DNA from: Sisyra terminalis
Lineage: Eukaryota; Arthropoda; Insecta; Neuroptera; Sisyridae
NCBI GenBank assembly: GCA_958496175.1
Contig: OY292275.1
Coordinates: 27,133,001-27,197,000 of the forward strand
DNA length: 64,000 bases
Direction: 5' to 3'
The stretch's first letter is position 1, and every line of letters starts with the position of its first letter. The notes beneath the pieces are model-generated. The model searched no databases and was not told the DNA's origin. It was given only the letters and a program-made list of their open reading frames with translations. Positions 23,826-33,853 of the stretch are shown in pieces. A program made the translations under genes and the position numbers.

Positions 23826-25585
23826 GTTTTAACACGAGCAATAAGACTATTAAAATTTTAAAAAAATGCATAATAATAACTGTTTAACTGAAAAATACTA
23901 CATTTAAAAACAAAAATCAGAATAATGCCAAATACACACATACACACACACGAATATAATTTGCGATAGATTTAATTTTTCGAGCATATTTTAGAGTATC
24001 TCTTTGTGGTTTCCAAAATGTTTTGGTTTATTTCTTCTAACAATGCCATTAAGTTCTAAGCCGGAACATAAAATTGCAAAAAAAATAATTTAAATTTTGT
24101 ATGCTTTAGATAAGTCTTATTAGATAAAGTGATAGAGAAAAGGTGGCAACTAGTACGCATTGTTACGCATCTGTTTAAATCTTCTAATTTTTAGACGTCA
24201 CCGTTAGCAAAAACAGAAAAGGATCTATAAAAAATATTATTTATTGGTTATTATTAAGGAAAGATACGAAGTGTTAATATTAGGGCGAGAAGAACAAAAA
24301 ATCATAAAGTTATTAAAGAAAGTCGTGAAATAAAGTTCATAAAAATTATAATTTATGTAAAATATTCGGAAAGCATCAGTGCTGGAGACGGGTATTCCAC
24401 TCATGAGGTCAAAAAAGATTAGGGTCATTTTCTATGTAAATGTTTGCTTTTCGACAAGTATCCGTCAATCCGTTTAAGCTACGTATGCTGAAGTGTGTCA
24501 AAAAGAATTGTCAACATTTGAGATAACGAACAAATTAAAATCCGATGAAACCGTTGTTCTTCAAACTTTGTCACTCGTACACATGTTTATTTGTGGTAAT
24601 TAAAACGAAATAATAAAAATACTTTCAAAGTAATAATCAACTAGAAAACGTATAGTTTCATAGCATACAAAGCAGCCTTGGCAATAAGAGTATAAATACA
24701 CATGAAACCAAACCTTAAAAGCATAAATAGGAGAAAAAAACAGTTGTTATACCAAATATTTCAGAAAATTTAAATAAAAACATAATAAATAATGACTTTT
24801 GTAAATTAATTATCTTTGTTTTTTAGAAAAAAATCAGTTTTACACGAAACGTTAAATTTGAAAATAATTTAAACACAAATTAAAGTTTCATTAGTCAGCA
24901 GCACTTAAAGTACAGCAGTAAATGAAAAAAAAAATGTTTTTCTTCTTATTTATTTTATCACCATTGAAATTCAAAGCAAACATTTTTTGAACGAATTTAT
25001 TATAGCTTACTTAATATTCAATGCATTTTAAATTTCTGTGTTCTACAGCTTCAAATACAACCGAAGTATAAATTTCTTTAGGGTAAATAATAACGATCCC
25101 ACAGCCATGGGATGTATACAGATTATAATATTGGGGACTCCGATTATTTTGATCCCTTTATAAAACTCATTACAACGTTGTTTCGCTTAATGTTTATTTT
25201 CACAACTTTCAAGTGAAACAAAAATATTTTTTTTAAATTATTTTTCAAAATAAGTAAAACTTGTAATTGTCTTTCTATTGTTTTTCCATCGCTTATTTTG
25301 TTTTTGTTTTTTTTTTGTTCATTTTCCGTGTTACAAAATGTTGTTTAAAATATTTGATATATACATTTGTTTAGGTAATACTTATTCTTCAGAGTTGGTA
25401 TGTATGTTCAATTTAAATATCGATTGTAAATACCCTCGATATCGAATCGTATTTGCATTAAAGTATTCAATAAGGTTATTATGAGATAGATATAACGTAT
25501 GAGTAACACGTAATTCTATTATGGTATTTTTTTAGAAAAATAAAATAGCGACTTATACTTAATCATTGTATTATTATAAACATTG
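23826..25585. other. A+T-rich non-coding sequence
   Basis: No gene or repeat family recognised. Confidence 0.45.
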
Positions 25586-25627
25586 AATTATAATTTACAT
25601 TGTAAATTATAATGTAAATTACATTGT
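25586..25627. repeat. Compound palindrome of ATAATTTACATT units
   Basis: ATAATTTACA and TGTAAATTAT flank a single T, and AATGTAA and TTACATT directly follow around a single A, giving two overlapping hairpins in 42 bp. This probably arose by local inversion and duplication. Confidence 0.6.
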
Positions 25628-26197
25628 TTCATTTAAGTAAAACACGTAAAAATCTGATGTTGTAAATGGGTACCACTTTACACCCTCGTTTTCGAAAATA
25701 AATACATTTGCACTTGAGGTTCCGCAATTTTGGCAATTAAAATAAAATTCAGGATTTATGTTTTCTTATTATTTTTCTTTGCTTCTAAGTACTTTATTTA
25801 TTGTTATTAGTTTGTAAGGTACGTTACTTATAATGTCATTTTTCTCCTGCTTCCCAGAACTTTTTCGTGCTGAATTTTGGCACACCTGCTTACTCTCGAT
25901 GATTATACATGAATTCGTCATAATATTTAATACCCCTAAGTATTTCTACTTTAATTAAATATTTAACTTTGGAAAACCTCTGGCTGCCAATTTTCACAGG
26001 CGCATGTAAAAGTGAGTCAATTTAAATGACATTTGAAATAAATAACAACAATCAGTTGAGTCAAATTTGAAGCAATGAATGATAAAATTGATATTAAAAT
26101 TATTTTGAAAGACTAAATAGAAGAAAATTAAATATTTGAAATAAGGTTTTAAAAATATAGCTTCAATTGATAAAATGCATTAAAAAAGAAATATTGT
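25628..26197. other. A+T-rich non-coding sequence
   Basis: No gene or repeat family recognised. Confidence 0.4.
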
Positions 26198-26426
26198 ATT
26201 TATGAACTGAATCTTCGTACCGATTGCACCGATTTGTTATTGAAGCGGATATTAGCCAATCAATGAGATTCCTTAGCTAGCTAGTTATAAAAGCGAGGAG
26301 TGTTCCGTATTACCAAATTGTTAACTAAATTGCACTCCTCGCTTTGATGCAGAACTAGATAGCAGACGATTCTCATTAATTGACTAATACCATCTTAATA
26401 TCGGTATGAAGATTCAGTTCATAAAT
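26198..26426. mobile_element. Palindromic MITE (229 bp)
   Basis: The ends are inverted copies: ATTTATGAACTGAATCTTCG at the left and its complement ending GATTCAGTTCATAAAT at the right. Similarity continues through both arms (ATTAGCCAATCAATGAGATT against AATGAGAATCG on the complement, then AAAGCGAGGAGTG) to a centre at about 26312, so nearly the whole element folds on itself. The arms differ at many sites, so it is older than the 3.2-kb hairpin. No coding capacity. Confidence 0.78.
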
Positions 26427-27780
26427 TTATTTTTACGGTTTTAGTGCGTTTTACCAATAGAAGCGAGGATTTGAATACGTATTTTTAACAATTTTATAGC
26501 AAAATAAGAATCATAAATTTTGTAAATTTAAAATAAGCGAAAATATAATATTTTTCATTACTTACACGTAAGAAACATCGCTATAATAACGTTTTCAAAG
26601 CCGGGGTACCCGGAAGACGTTCGTTACATTCATCAAAACTAAGCATGAAAATTTATTCGTACAATATTGTGACGATAAGAGTTGCTACAAACTCGTCAAA
26701 AGTAAACAAATGCAATATTGTAAATAAAGGCGTTTACATCGCTACCGTTATTTTCTATTGATTCTTATTTATTTCGTAAATCCAAATAATTTTGTTTATA
26801 ATCAGTTTATTTGTTTATTTCTTGAAATCTTGTTCGTGTTTTGATTAAGGCTTATAAAAAATAGTTTAAAAAGACATTTTAGGTTTTGATGGTGGAAAAT
26901 AAACTTAATTTTAGTTCGAGAAAATCTAATACTTATTTAATTTTCTGCAAGCATAGAAACACTATGATTTTTATCTTAACAGATATAATATTCTAGCATT
27001 GGCTTGATACTTAATCATCTATTCAATTTGTGATTTTATTAAGCTGTTCTATTTTCTTATCATATCACATTGTTAGTTGTATATAGTTATACAGGAAGCA
27101 ATTTTAATAAAAAAAAATAAGCTATTCTAGTAAATTCATCAATTTCCCGTTTTGATTTATTCATCCAAAATAATTATCATTCTTCATTTTCTTTTTCCAA
27201 TGATCCAAACGTAGGAGACCACCTATGGGTATTTTAAATTTCTCTCTCTCACCAGAAAACTAAGATAACTAAGTGACTAAAAAGGTCTAACCAAAAGTAC
27301 TCCACGTACAAATGTTTCACTAAAGAAGATGTCTACGGTCTACATGAAAGAAAAATTAAATTAAATATTACAATAACAACATCGTAATTTCTACTGCATT
27401 ATATTAGAGTGCAGCACCTAAACCTATGCTTTATATGTTTCAACATTCCGCATCCCAAATTTCACTCGACAAAGATTATTACTTGAAATAGCAAACAGTT
27501 CTATTTACTTTCATAAATTTTACGATATTGAAATAAAAAAAATTCCGGTTTCCCATAGCATGCAGGATACACCATATTCCGAAGGTAACAGAAGGTTTAT
27601 GAAGACTTATATAAGCGATCATGTTTACATCTCGGAGAGTACTTGAAACGAAATATTGAAGTACTCATAAGCAAATCGTTGGTTTCATTGTTTACTAGTA
27701 AAAGATTTTCGATTAAAGGTACCTCCCGAAATTTCAATTCGTGTTTTGATCTCCTGATTTGAAATTACTGCCGATTGTTC
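26427..27780. other. A+T-rich non-coding sequence
   Basis: No gene found. A short G+C-rich patch at 26595-26630 contains CCGGGGTACCCGG, a near-palindrome of unknown meaning. Confidence 0.4.
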
Positions 27781-27788
27781 ATCTAGGG

Positions 27789-27986
27789 CATGGGTCGGCA
27801 ACCTTTTGTTATAAAAGGGCCAAATATTTTTCATGGGGATCATTGCCCATTGCCCATCATTTAAATATTTATGTACAAATATTTTTGTTTTAAAAATAAA
27901 ACGCTATGTGTCCGTCATGTGCGTTGCGGCGAGAATCTTGCGGGCCGCACTAAGATATCTCGCGGGCCGCAGGTTGCCGACCCATG
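27789..27986. mobile_element. hAT-type MITE with exact 8-bp target duplication (198 bp)
   Basis: The termini CATGGGTCGGCAACC and GGTTGCCGACCCATG are perfect 15-bp inverted repeats. They are bracketed by ATCTAGGG on both sides (27781-27788 and 27987-27994), an 8-bp target duplication as hAT transposases make. The interior has a GGGCCAAATATTTTTCATGG phrase and a G+C-rich right half with two GCGGGCCGC blocks, and it lacks a transposase. The intact duplication and ends imply a fairly recent insertion. The 62-codon frame over it is incidental. Confidence 0.93.
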
Positions 27987-27994
27987 ATCTAGGG

Positions 27995-30024
27995 CCTAAA
28001 GTATTTAAACTGAAGCAATAGTCTTATTTGAGAAATTTCGTACGTCGACTAGATTTGTCATTACTAATAACAAATCATTAGATTAGTTTTTATCGTCAAT
28101 AGTTAAGCCATATTCAGTGCAACCATTCTCTATACTTAAAATCAAATTTGGAATAGCCTGAAGATGTGTGTTATATTAACAAATTTCAATTGAAACTTCC
28201 TTTTTCCGCTTTTGCAGTGCCTTATTAAGTATGATCTTTGACAAAACGTAAAAGCATAGATATAAACCCTTGCGGTACTCTTTCTTTGATTAATACATTA
28301 CTTACTGATGAGTATTATTTGAAAATTCACCCCTAAAAACTCACCCCTCACCTTAAAAGGACCATTTTCTTGTCAATTTCGAGGTACGTATTTCACCCTT
28401 TTTTACCTACGTTTTTGCAGGAAAAAATTCTTTAAAATTATCTTCTTACTATACTAGAAACAAATATTTAAACTTTATGTTCATCAAGAGCTACAATTAA
28501 TTGAAGCCAATAGCCATTAATAACTAAAAATACGATCAAATGTTCTTTTTAAGTAAAACACACATCTTTTTTATAAATGAAAGTTCATTATTTTGGTTCA
28601 ATAAAGTACAAAATACAATCAAATTTTTGTTTGCTTTCAATTTCGCTTCGAATTATTGACAACCTTCAATTTTAATGAAAATGAATTATGTTTCATTAAA
28701 ATATCAAATACTTTATCAACATGATAAATATCTAATCAATAACATAAAAATGAAGTGATTTTCATTTCACAACCCGCAGCTTGTCGCAATATTTTAATAA
28801 AATAAATTAATTTTATAAGATTAATTGTTAAAATATATATACATATACAAACATTAAACACAATTATCTTTTTCACAACTTTCTTCTCAGAAATATTGAT
28901 AAATATTTTTCTCACTACATATTAAATAATTGTAACAAATACTCTCCTTATAAAAACGATTTGGCCAATTAAAGGTGTTTGAACTGACAAAAAATATAAC
29001 ACTGAGTTTTTATCTATCAAAGCACCCAATCAAATATCAATAAAGTAATCTCGTCAATATATTTTAATCACATAAAAAATGTTTGACAAAGAGTAGCACG
29101 AACGCAATCTAGTACGATTTTATCGGGTTCCAATTCGTTAGTCATCTAAAATGTTGTCAATTCATTTTACATCCTTAAACATACTTGTACAAATCTAAAA
29201 AGAAGTTGACGAATTCTTTCGGAATAGTAACCAAATAACATATAAATAGGAAAACATTCCATGAGAAATCACTTGTTTGTATTTATTATCCCCTTATCCT
29301 TTACCCACAACAATATGAGCTATCTATAAACAGTTTCCATTTTTTTCAATATAAAAAAATGTTTGTGATTAATGTACAATTTCTTTGATAGTAATTTTTT
29401 GGAAGCTATACTTCCTTAGGCACACCATGAGGGAAAAAAAGGATTGACGTTACGATTTTGGTAACGAAAATGAGCTACCGAAGTTCCGTTATTTAAAAAT
29501 CAATAAATTCTTTTAAATATATACCGATTAATTTAAAGTTGTAATGGAGTAAAAATAACAATAAAATATTTTATAATTTTAACTGAGCAGTCTATTAAGA
29601 ATTCTTGTTACAAAATAAGAACGGCGTAACTTACTCTTAGAAAAAAAAACTTTTACAAAGAAATATAACTTCTTACATGTTTCCATAAATACACAAATAC
29701 TTTCTCTCCATTCAAAATTTGGAGAAACATAGTTAACTGACAATGTGTTTAATTTATAGATTAACTCACGATTGCACTTTAATACTGTACAAAAGTATAA
29801 ATTTGATTAATGATATTAAAAAAATCAATATTATCAAGCTTTGCTTAAAAGAAATCTGGTTTTTAATTAAAAAATAAAAAAAAAAAAATATTTCACTTTT
29901 GTAAATTAATTTTGAGCTTTTCTATAGTAACCTCAATCTTCAACAATTGATAAAAAAAGTATAAGTTATATCAATCAGTATTGAAAATTGATTTCGAGCA
30001 CAGTAGGTACATAAATAATAATAA
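27995..30024. other. A+T-rich non-coding sequence
   Basis: No gene or clear repeat family recognised. Confidence 0.45.
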
Positions 30025-30429
30025 TGTAACAGAGAAAGACGAAGTCTGTCTCTTTTTGTGCCTTGCCGACACGCGGTTGACTTAATGACTACTTTCTCTC
30101 TCCCACCAACCGAGAATATTCTCGAAACGCCCAGCAGGCAGGAGAACATTCTAGAACGTTGGGTTGCGATATATAAGGGGCTAAGTTTTGGTCACGAATA
30201 CAGTTCAGTTCAGTATTGAAGTTCAGTATTGAATTTCCGTTACAAAAAATCGATTACAAAGCGATTGTTATTTTATTGTGGTTTCGATTATAATTGATTA
30301 TGTCATTTGAGTGATTGTTTTGACATGTGTTTTAATAAAAGTGATTGTTTAGTTTAAAAGTGACTATTTCCAAAGAAATAAAATAACTATTAACGCGAAC
30401 TCAATACAGTTTTGAGACGTCACGTTACA
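30025..30429 (+). mobile_element. Solo LTR, copy A (405 bp)
   Basis: The segment begins TGTAACAG and ends CACGTTACA, giving the TG...CA form of LTRs with short inverted ends, and is flanked by ATAA on both sides (30021-30024 and 30430-30433). Inside, in + order, are pyrimidine/GAGA runs, two heat-shock-element-like arrays, TATATAAGG at 30170, an initiator-like TCAGTT at about 30204, and AATAAA at 30377. A diverged copy lies inverted at 49257-49701 with the same ends. No primer-binding site, polypurine tract or gag/pol sequence adjoins it, so it is most simply a solo LTR left by recombination. A 4-bp duplication favours a gypsy-like parent, which is inference. Confidence 0.85.
30090..30178 (+). 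promoter_or_regulatory. LTR promoter: GAGA tract, two heat-shock-element-like arrays, TATA box
   Basis: A CTCTCTC run at 30096-30102 is followed by GAATATTCTCGAA (30114-30126) and by GAACATTCTAGAACGTT (30144-30160). Both fit the alternating GAA/TTC spacing recognised by heat shock factor, with three perfect units each. A TATA box TATATAAGG starts at 30170. The order GAGA, HSE, TATA is that of insect hsp70 promoters. The sister LTR keeps TTCTAGAA with weaker flanks and a TTATAA box at the same place. Heat inducibility is inferred from sequence only. Confidence 0.6.
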
Positions 30430-30433
30430 ATAA

Positions 30434-30674
30434 TATATTTCATTCCTTTCTGCTTCATATAGGCAAATTTATATGTAGCAGTAGTTATATACATACCCTA
30501 AATATACATTTACTACATGGTCCATAATTTTCCATATAATCATTTCCAATTAATAAAAAGAACATATCTCGAGAGCTGTTAACAATGATTACAAATTTTG
30601 AAATTGTATCATTAAAATTGTATCACTGAAATCATTGCACTTCGATTCACAAATTTATTAATAGTCGATATAAG
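30434..30674. other. A+T-rich non-coding sequence
   Basis: No gene or repeat family recognised between the LTR and the SINE. Confidence 0.4.
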
Positions 30675-30837
30675 CCTACTGGTGGCCGAGTGGTGAGGGT
30701 GGCTGCTCCAAAACTAGTAAGTGCTGGGTTCGATCTTCGTATTGAGCAAATTTTCGATATTTTTTGATTACGGATTTTTATTGACTCTGGGGTTGCTAAA
30801 AACGTTAGTGGTTATAAAGCGACGGTAAATAACAATT
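30675..30837 (+). mobile_element. tRNA-derived SINE, copy 2 (best-preserved head)
   Basis: It opens CCTACTGGTGGCCGAGTGGT, where TGGCCGAGTGGT is a good RNA polymerase III A box. GGGTTCGATCT, 40-45 bp on, is a good B box. Between them GCTGCTCCAAAACTAGTAAG takes the place of the anticodon region. The body (AAATTTTCGATATTTTTTGA, then ACGGATTTTTATTGACTCTG) and the end GCGACGGTAAATAACAATT are shared with the other copies. A mature tRNA cannot be folded because the acceptor stem has no 3' partner, so this is a SINE and not a tRNA gene. Confidence 0.85.
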
Positions 30838-32229
30838 CAAAAAAATCAATAGTCAATAAATAGAATGTTCCAAAACAAATTAAATAATAAATTAACTAAA
30901 AGGAGTTGAAATTCATATAAAAAAAATTCGTTAGTGTTCTGACCTAAAAGGTTAGAATAAACCATAATAAAAAGACATGGAAAAGGATTATGGATAAACG
31001 GCGTATTTAAATGCTACGTTTAATAATACTTGGCTAATTCGTCTTTTGCAATTAATATCAATTAAAGTATGAATCAAGTGAAAAAAAAAAAAATGAAAAT
31101 GTTAATCTAAAAATTTGTTATACATTATTATCATTCCATATCTTTCCTTATAATTATTACTCAAATTATTTAGAAAAAATATTTATTTTCCGAAACACGC
31201 ACAGTGTTATGCGATAAGTAATAGGTATAGGTATTCTTACTGATTTTTTTGAAAAGGTATAAATATTACAGCGATAAATAACGTATAAATTTGAAAATTT
31301 TCAAAGTTATTTAAAAAGTTTTGTGAATCAGTCATTTAAATTTATCGTATTAATAAAAGTTATAATATTTAAATATTATCATATTTATTTCTACAAGCCG
31401 TTGTGAATCAGAAAGTTTGCGAGAGACAAAAAACAATTCATTATTTTTTTATTACAAACTCGAGAAGATTTTCATGATTTAATTATCCGGAACTTGTTTC
31501 TTTCAAAAAAATAGAAACGAGAAGGTGGCTTTTTCATTACTAACAGACAATTAACTCACATATTTTTTTATTAATGTTATATATATATCCAAATTTATTA
31601 ATTAAAAAGAAATTACTTCAGAAAGTTTTTTCTTGAAATTTTTAATTTCAATTGAGTTAAGAATGTTATTTACCTCCTTGCAACTAGGATGATTTTTTTT
31701 TTGAAAATTACAAAAGTAGGTCACTTTTGTGCTAAAGCAGTAAAATATTAATCTTAATATGATTTTAATTAAATTATTTTATAAGGTTTAAAGTTTGAGA
31801 TAAAAAAATGTTACTCATAAATCAGATAAATCATTTTTTCGTTGTACGACACCGACGAATGAAGAATCAATCTTGGTACGGAAAAATGAATAATTTATTT
31901 CAACATTTACCTATGGATGAATGGTTTATTTTTCGTTACATATTAACATCATTATTTTCTATTCTATTGTTACGATATAACAAGTGTCAAAGAGTTCTCA
32001 TATCAAAAAGCTTACATTTATTAAAATAATACTCATTATATTTTCTAAATAGTTTCTATTGGAAAAAATAATGATATTCTATGCAGTTAAATTAAAACAA
32101 CGTAGTAATACTGCCGCTATTCTGCAATAATTTGCAAAAAAACAAAAAACAAAAATATTGAAATAAGGACGTCCATCAAGTAAGCATTAAACTTTTAGAA
32201 TTTGTAAAAAATAACTATGATATGTTTTG
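30838..32229. other. A+T-rich non-coding sequence
   Basis: No supported gene. The 73-codon + frame at 31808-32029 has no motif and no splice or start context beyond its ATG. Confidence 0.45.
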
Positions 32230-32770
32230 TTAGAGGAATTCGAAAAATTTTGAAAAAAAAATTGTCGCTCTCATATTTCCTAGAAACATCTTACATAGTA
32301 CTTAGTTGACGTTTTAGGTTTCATGTAAATACAAAATTACTATTTTTTTTTCATACCATTAATAGACGAGTAATGTTATGGTTCAAAAGATTTAAAAAAA
32401 AATATAGCTCGGATATTTTCCAAGAAAACACCAAAGCTTCAAATTTAGTGTTTTCTTTAAACGGAATTTTCTTGGAAAATATTCGAGGGACCATTTTTTT
32501 TCAAATCTCATAAACCATAAAATTTCTCGTCGATTAATGACGTGAAAAAAATAGAATTTTTTTTTATAGAAAACCACTAAACTTCAGCTAAGCACTACAA
32601 AAGGTGTACATGAAAAATAATATTCTAATCTCTGATAACACAAAATTACACCAAAAATGTTACTTTTATAGAAAACCACTAAACCTCAGCTTAGCACTAT
32701 AAAAGGTATTCCTGGAAAATATGGAAGATAATATTTTAATCTTTGGTACCACAAAATCACACCATTTAAT
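32230..32770. repeat. Composite of inverted and tandem ~100-bp units
   Basis: About 32295-32445 and 32455-32600 are inverted copies around a centre near 32450: ATATTTTCCAAGAAAA faces TTTTCTTGGAAAATATT, ATTAATAGACGAG faces CTCGTCGATTAAT, and CATGTAAATAC faces the segment at about 32600. The unit starting ATAGAAAACCACTAAAC is then repeated directly at 32566 and 32668 (102-bp period), and its complement can be matched to 32260-32320. The whole block behaves as four related units in mixed orientation. No coding content. Wording is shared with the 17.1-17.9 kb array. Confidence 0.7.
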
Positions 32771-33129
32771 GGCTTCCCCTAATGCTTGATTTTACTTTAA
32801 TTTGATACTTTTCTTATTAATCAGTTACAAAACAGATACAAAATTATAGAAATAAATACGTAATGAATACATGATATACATACTATTTTTGAATATCAAT
32901 TTCAAAAAATTTATTTGATTATATCCTTGATTAAGATTAACTAACGATAGTGGAAACATTGTCCGAGGACTAAACTTTTTGCTTCATTTTTAGTTAGAAT
33001 TTTTTTAATATTTTTTTCTTTTCTGTAAACCATATATGTATATTCAACAATTCATGCTATGACTAAAGCGACCTTCAAAAATAATTTATAAATTATTTGT
33101 TCCGTTTTCCACCACAAGTCATCTATAAG
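32771..33129. other. A+T-rich non-coding sequence
   Basis: Nothing recognised. Confidence 0.4.
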
Positions 33130-33290
33130 TTATACCTAAGAATATCTTCTGACCAGACTAAACAATATACAAGTAGTGCAGTGAAGTATTGACTTAATGC
33201 CTGATAATTGATATGGGTCCTTTAAATTTTTTGATACAACTACTAATGCAGTTAATATCTATTTTTATTTTCAATATACTCCTAACCATC
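33130..33290 (+). repeat. Dispersed repeat R, copy 1
   Basis: The phrases AGTGAAGTATTGACTTAATGC, shown here only in part as GTGAAGTATTGAC, then CCTTTAAATTTTTTGATACA and ACTACTAATGCAGTT recur in the same order and orientation at 37410-37540. The homology is patchy and the ends cannot be set. At 33412 a phrase GACGAAGTCGCGGGG follows; similar phrases are common near transposon ends in insects, but no family can be named. Confidence 0.55.
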
Positions 33291-33695
33291 TAACATCCAA
33301 ACTTTTGATTGCAACTTTTGAATGTTTTCTTAGATTTTTGTAATGCATTTTAAATTTTATGAACAAATCATATTCATTGTTTGAACATTGTTTGAAGATT
33401 AACATAAAGACGAAGTCGCGGGGAGCATCTGGTTTATTATATGCTTAGCAATGTAATATTTACAACTGGCTAATTACTTGTTGCGCTTTTATTACAAATA
33501 ATATAAATTTAAATAAATACAAACTTGTACCATCGGCTGCGTGAATAATAATTTAATGTACTTGTGTAATAATATTTTCACAAACGTAGATAGTTGTTAT
33601 GCAAAAATACAAAAATAACAAAAAATTTGGTAAATAGTCGGCTTGAGCAAATAGGTATGTTTGAACGCCGTGCGCTGTGTCAACTTACCCCTACC

Positions 33696-33853
33696 CCAAG
33701 GTTTGTAAATTACACAGGTTGCTTCATTAGAAAAAAAATGACGTCATACGAAGAATTTTAAAATTGGTCAGTCTGAAGATATGAGATATGTACGAATTTC
33801 TTCTGGATACGTCACGTACTGCATAAGACCACCTATGTATTTTATAAACCTTG
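33696..33853 (-). mobile_element. MITE of the CAAGGTTT family, copy 2
   Basis: It starts CCAAGGTTTGTAAATTACAC and ends TATAAACCTTG. It carries the same interior as copy 1 in reverse orientation, including ATGACGTCATACGAAG, GTCAGTCTGAAGATATG and TCTTCTGGATACGTCACGTA. An 'ATGAG' insertion (GATATGAGATATG) is private to this copy. No matching direct repeat is visible at the flanks (CTTACCCCTA against CGGCAAGATA). Confidence 0.8.

Noticed and set aside
30675..30837. tRNA gene
   Set aside because: A and B boxes are present, but no acceptor stem closes, and the same extended unit recurs as a SINE.
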